A DNA stretch of 64,000 nucleotides from Straminergon stramineum. Lineage: Eukaryota; Streptophyta; Bryopsida; Hypnales; Calliergonaceae. Each line of letters begins with the position of its first letter. Positions within the stretch are counted from its first letter, which is position 1. The notes under the pieces are model-generated. The model had not been told where the DNA came from and did not search any database. It worked only from the letters and a program-made list of their open reading frames with translations. A program made the translations under genes and the position numbers. Positions 60,283-64,000 of the stretch are shown piece by piece. The DNA lies in contig OY987264.1 of NCBI GenBank assembly GCA_963920665.1, forward strand, positions 20,874,906 to 20,938,905, read 5' to 3'.

Positions 60283-60480
60283 AAGAAGGTAGGGACTCCC
60301 CAATGCGCCACTTTTTCAAAGGGTAGTTTTCTGCAGACTCGTCAAATTTTTATATTTCCTTGCTGCCAACTGAAATAGGATTTCAACGCACCAAAAAATG
60401 TTTCATTTGGATATTTCATGCAAAAGTTATAAAGGGTCAAATTTTATTTTGGTACATGTTCTAAAGTTGTTTCTTCTTCA
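60283..60480 (+). mobile_element. MITE-like fragment of the GGTGGGCACCCCCAAA family
   Basis: GGTAGGGACTCCCCAATGCG, then CGTCAAATTTTTATATTTCC, AACGCACCAAAAAATGTTTC and CAAAAGTTATAAAGGGTCAA. The right terminus is not visible. It lies about 340 bp upstream of the start of the carA pseudogene. Confidence 0.6.
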
Positions 60481-62218
60481 GTGGAGGTAGATATACTAGT
60501 GTCTTGTTATTGCGACCATCTTCTTCAAATAGCCCAGTAGGTACCTTTGAAATGGATAGTAAGTGGTTTTAAAATGGACTGCCAACAATATGAGAGCATA
60601 ATTCATACTTTGCCAATGGATGGAATAAGAGCTAGAGAGGGTTCATTTCAAAGCCAGGGTGTGTCCACTTAATTTTTCTAAATGAAATTTGATTGCCCAA
60701 TTGTCTTCTTACAAATGTTAAAAAGACTTTAGGGTCAATTTAGGTTTAGTAATGGTCACATTTAGGAACCTTGTGTAATACTTTTTGAATGCTGCAATGC
60801 TTGTTTTTGGTCAAACCATATCTTTTTTCAGACTACATGTGTGTGGGTTTTGCAAGGCCTATGATCAAGAATAGTTGCCTACCATAGAATTCTTTGGAGA
60901 TTCATGAGTAATTCATAAATGCTCTAAAAAATATGAAACCCACTTGTGTTAGATTCCGCATCAATTTTTCTTCAAGTGAAAAATAAGAGAAAATATTTTT
61001 GTGCATCTGAAAACCATCAAAAAGGCCCAACAATCCTTAAATGGATGGTTTATGAGCACACTACCTTATTAGAGGTTGTCTTCTTCCTTCTCCAAGAAAG
61101 ACACTTTGTGTATAAAAACTTCTTTGCACCCATTCTTCACCCCTACAGGAGAAAGAAAAAACCTCTCAATCATCAAAGAATGAACCTTCCATAATTCAAG
61201 GAGATAGTATCACGTTTGGGAGAAGATTGAAAATGGAGAGAAGGAGGTGTGACAACCCCTATTGATTAAGTGGATGTACCTCCACCATAGAAAGTAGGGT
61301 GACTCTAAACATAAATTGCCATTTATAGTTAGTAACAATCTTTTTTTCATTATTCCATCATGAAACTCCAAAATTGCACAATGAAACTCTTATTTTGCTT
61401 TGGTGGATATTGGCTAAAAAATAAGGAATATGCAAATTTGGTAGTGCTTTGCCAACTTTGGAGATCATAACTCTATGGGAGACTACTAGATCTTTGCCAA
61501 CATCAACCTCCTTGATGCTTATAGGTCTTCTACCATCTATCCTTCCTTGATACTACACATGAGGTGGTTGCTTCCTTATGTAGAGACAAGGCTTAAAGAA
61601 TTGTTGTTTACTGTCAAAAGGCTAATTGAACAGATATGTCGTCATCATACAACAACCCAACAAATCTTTGTGGAAGGCCTTTGGCCATAGCATATGCCAT
61701 AGATATCACATTCTCCATCCTACTCCAAATGCATGTGGGGAAATGCTTTGATAATGAGAGGTTTATGTTTTTCCCCAAAGTTGCTCTTGACAACCATTAC
61801 TTTTAGGCTTCAATATTTGTGTGAAATTTTTTGTTGCCAAAGTCTCCAAATTCTAAAACAAAGTTGCAAAAATTTCAATAACTTCAATAGGTTGTCAATG
61901 GTAGTGTGGAGAGGAATAAAACCCTATTTTATTTACTAAAATATTAACATATTGCAATACATACAATATAGATATGCTTGAAATTGAATTGAACAAAATT
62001 TGAACCTATTTAAATCAAAGTACATCAAAGAAATCTAAAACTTTAATTATTCTTTTGAACATATCTATAATTAAGGATTATGATATTCCCTTGGAATCAA
62101 CCAATTATAATGAAATTAGGCTTATATATGTATATCCAATATACCCCAAAAAATTATTTTCACTCATCAATTTTTTTTTCATTTTCAAATTCTTCTTCTA
62201 AAGTTTTGTAGTAACGTG
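60481..62218. other. AT-rich intergenic DNA, nothing recognised
   Basis: No open frame with a domain and no matched terminal repeats. Confidence 0.35.
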
Positions 62219-62245
62219 TATATATATATATATATATATATATAT
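62219..62245. repeat. (TA)n microsatellite
   Basis: Perfect alternating TA run of about 27 bases. Confidence 0.95.
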
Positions 62246-62362
62246 GATAGTCACTAAAGCACTTAAAAATTACTAATGGAATCAAATATCTTCACACTAC
62301 AAGAGAAAGGGGTGTTTTAAGTGAGTTTTAAAGTATAGCTATAAGATTATAAGTAATGACCT

Positions 62363-63823
62363 TTAACCCCTAAATGCCCAAGGCACTAGATTTTGGTGTT
62401 TTGGAAACTTTGAAGCTAAGCAGAACCCAATCAATTTGCTATTAACCCCTAAGTGCCTAAGCCTTTCCAAGTGTGTTTTGACTATGAAAAAAGAGCATTG
62501 GCTTGTAGTTATCCTCAATGAAGCAAATTGTGTTTTTTTCCAAATCTAACTGTATAGATGTTAATAGAGCTTGTTTATTAGTATGCACACCAATTTTGAG
62601 TGTGAAATTTCCTAGAAGTTGTGATATTATACCAAGGAAAATGTGCATTTTCTATTTTTAGTATGTTGTCTTTGTTCACAAATGTTTCAAAAATTTGCAT
62701 ATAAATGATTTTTGGGATAGGAAGTAACATGAACAACTTCAAAGAGTGTTAGCACACTAAAATGCACTTCCCAAAAAAGGAATTTCACATGAAAAAACAT
62801 GAAACTCATTACACAATCCACCTTGCAATTGTTGAAATGCAATTTTTTTTTAAGTAGAAATTGCAAATAGCTTCAAATAAACACTTGCATGTTGAAATTT
62901 TTTATGGTAAAAATCATGAAAAGACTTTAAACTTATCATTGGGACCATTTTCAAAGCAAATGGATAAGTACAATTTCTTAAATCTCAAATCAAATGAAAT
63001 TGCCAAGCTTTGCATAAAGTTGAGAAATGAAGTAAAATTAGCAAGTTTTACACTCCACTTTTAGTATACATATGCCTTTGAAGACCTCTCAATAATTGAA
63101 TATGTACTTTTCTCAATGAAAAATGAAAGTTTTCCATAGTTAACCTTCAAAACTACCAGAAGATTTTTTTAAACCAGTCACAGGAATTTAACTGCCCTCA
63201 CAAAAATGGGCCTAAAATTTCAGATTGACCATATATGGTTGTGTAGGTAGTTAGGGGTTAATAGTAGTTTATATTTTTGGAGAACTCTTTTTGAAGTCTA
63301 GTTTTAGGATCAGAAAGCTAATCTTAAAAATGAAGGATTATGATTTTTCTATTCAAGATTTTGTGCAAGGATGCCCATTGCAATCTTGACCTCTCGTAGT
63401 GTTGAGGGCTCTTGGAAATGAGCCTCAAATACACTAGATCTTGGAGGAAAAATCACATTAGAAATTCATTTAAAAAAATCTTAGAATAGATTTTGAAAAA
63501 TTGTAAATTGATTGGGGTTGTGCATGCTAAGCCCTATAACCCCATATTTTTTTAGTAACCAAATTTTTAGAGTTGACATGCAAAAAGAGAATTGAAAAAT
63601 TTTCATACTTTTAACACCCTCTTGATCAAACATTATAATTTTTCAATCCATAAGTGATATTGTTATGTTGTCTTTTCCTACGTGATCTCTAACATGTCTC
63701 GTTTGAATTTGTACGGTTACAATTCAAAAGAAATTGGTATAACTTACAAAAATGTTGACTTTTTGTTCAATTTAGAACAAATTTCAAGAAGCTCCAAACA
63801 GGCCTTGGGCATTTAGAGGTTAA
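62363..63823 (+). mobile_element. TTAA-terminated host element, split by a nested insertion
   Basis: Left end TTAACCCCTAAATGCCCAAG at 62363; right end ...GGGCATTTAGAGG with TTAA at 63820-63823. Without the inner element (62446-63261) it is 645 bp, close to the 655-bp relative at 20514-21168, with which it is collinear on the opposite strand. Its right TTAA is shared with the start of a further element. No coding capacity. Confidence 0.85.
62442..63261 (+). mobile_element. Nested TTAA-terminated element (820 bp)
   Basis: Left end TTAACCCCTAAGTGCCTAAG; right end complement TTAACCCCTAACTACCTACA. TTAA lies at both junctions (62442-62445 and 63258-63261). The flanking sequences GAACCCAATCAATTTGCTA and TAGTAGTTTATATTTTTGG are continuous in the relative at 20514-21168. 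The interior differs from the other groups and has no recognisable frame. Confidence 0.85.
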
Positions 63824-64000
63824 CCCCTCATCACTACAGGGGACGAAAAGTGTCCTCATATTGTTTGGCAGTCAAATTCAAAGTGCTGTTACTTTTGCAT
63901 CCAATTTTCAAATTCAATAAAACTTGTTGTAAAAGTTGCGCATATCAGTCTAGTTTCATTGGTAAAATTTTCAGATCAATCCAAGATGTACTGGGTTTTT
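63820..64000 (+). mobile_element. Left part of another TTAA element, running off the window
   Basis: TTAACCCCTCATCACTACAG starts at the TTAA that closes the preceding element. The rest lies beyond the window end, so this rests on one end only. Confidence 0.4.

Noticed and set aside
62861..63064. Plus-strand frame inside the nested TTAA element
   Set aside because: 67 codons, AT-driven, no transposase motif and no counterpart in other elements.

Overview
This window looks like nuclear DNA of a land plant. The evidence is a YUCCA-type flavin monooxygenase, a plastid-type carbamoyl-phosphate synthase small-subunit pseudogene, short GT-AG introns, plant telomere-type (TTTAGGG) tracts, and long AT-rich intergenic stretches packed with degenerate repeats. 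The sequence does not let me place the lineage more precisely. No rRNA, tRNA, CRISPR array or intact transposase or reverse transcriptase was seen.

Layout. At 1-1195 (+) lie the last two exons of an unrecognised gene. At 3472-4050 (-) is an EIF1AD-type S1/OB-fold protein, head to head with a five-exon UBA-domain gene at 4614-7233 (+); 563 bp separate their start codons. From 7.2 to 22.3 kb the DNA is gene-poor and repeat-rich. At 22392-25263 (-) is a complete four-exon YUCCA gene, 431 aa as reconstructed, whose first intron is mostly a decayed tandem array. From 25.3 to 55.4 kb I find no convincing gene, only repeats. At 55417-59945 (-) is an unprocessed, frameshifted pseudogene of carA. From 60 to 64 kb the window is again repeats.

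Main observation. The intergenic DNA holds a set of 0.2-1 kb elements whose ends are TTAA + CCCCTAAAGGACC or close variants, in inverted orientation. At least eight have TTAA at both ends (15736-16446, 17397-18327, 20288-20517, 20514-21168, 34692-35268, 38664-39598, 62363-63823, 62442-63261). They fall into several interior sequence groups that share only the termini. One element (62442-63261) sits inside another (62363-63823), and an uninterrupted relative of the host element is present at 20514-21168, so insertion and a single TTAA target can be compared directly. TTAA targets with C-rich termini recall piggyBac-like DNA transposons (Sola3 is an alternative), an assignment worth testing in a plant. 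None of the copies carries a transposase.

Two further foldback or MITE-like families (termini GGTGGGCACCCCCAAA and AAGGTAAGTGAGCCCATTG), a 139-bp hairpin at 1664-1802, several minisatellite arrays and short antisense LINE-tail-like fragments make up much of what else can be recognised. The genes are ordinary housekeeping or hormone genes and do not form a joint system.
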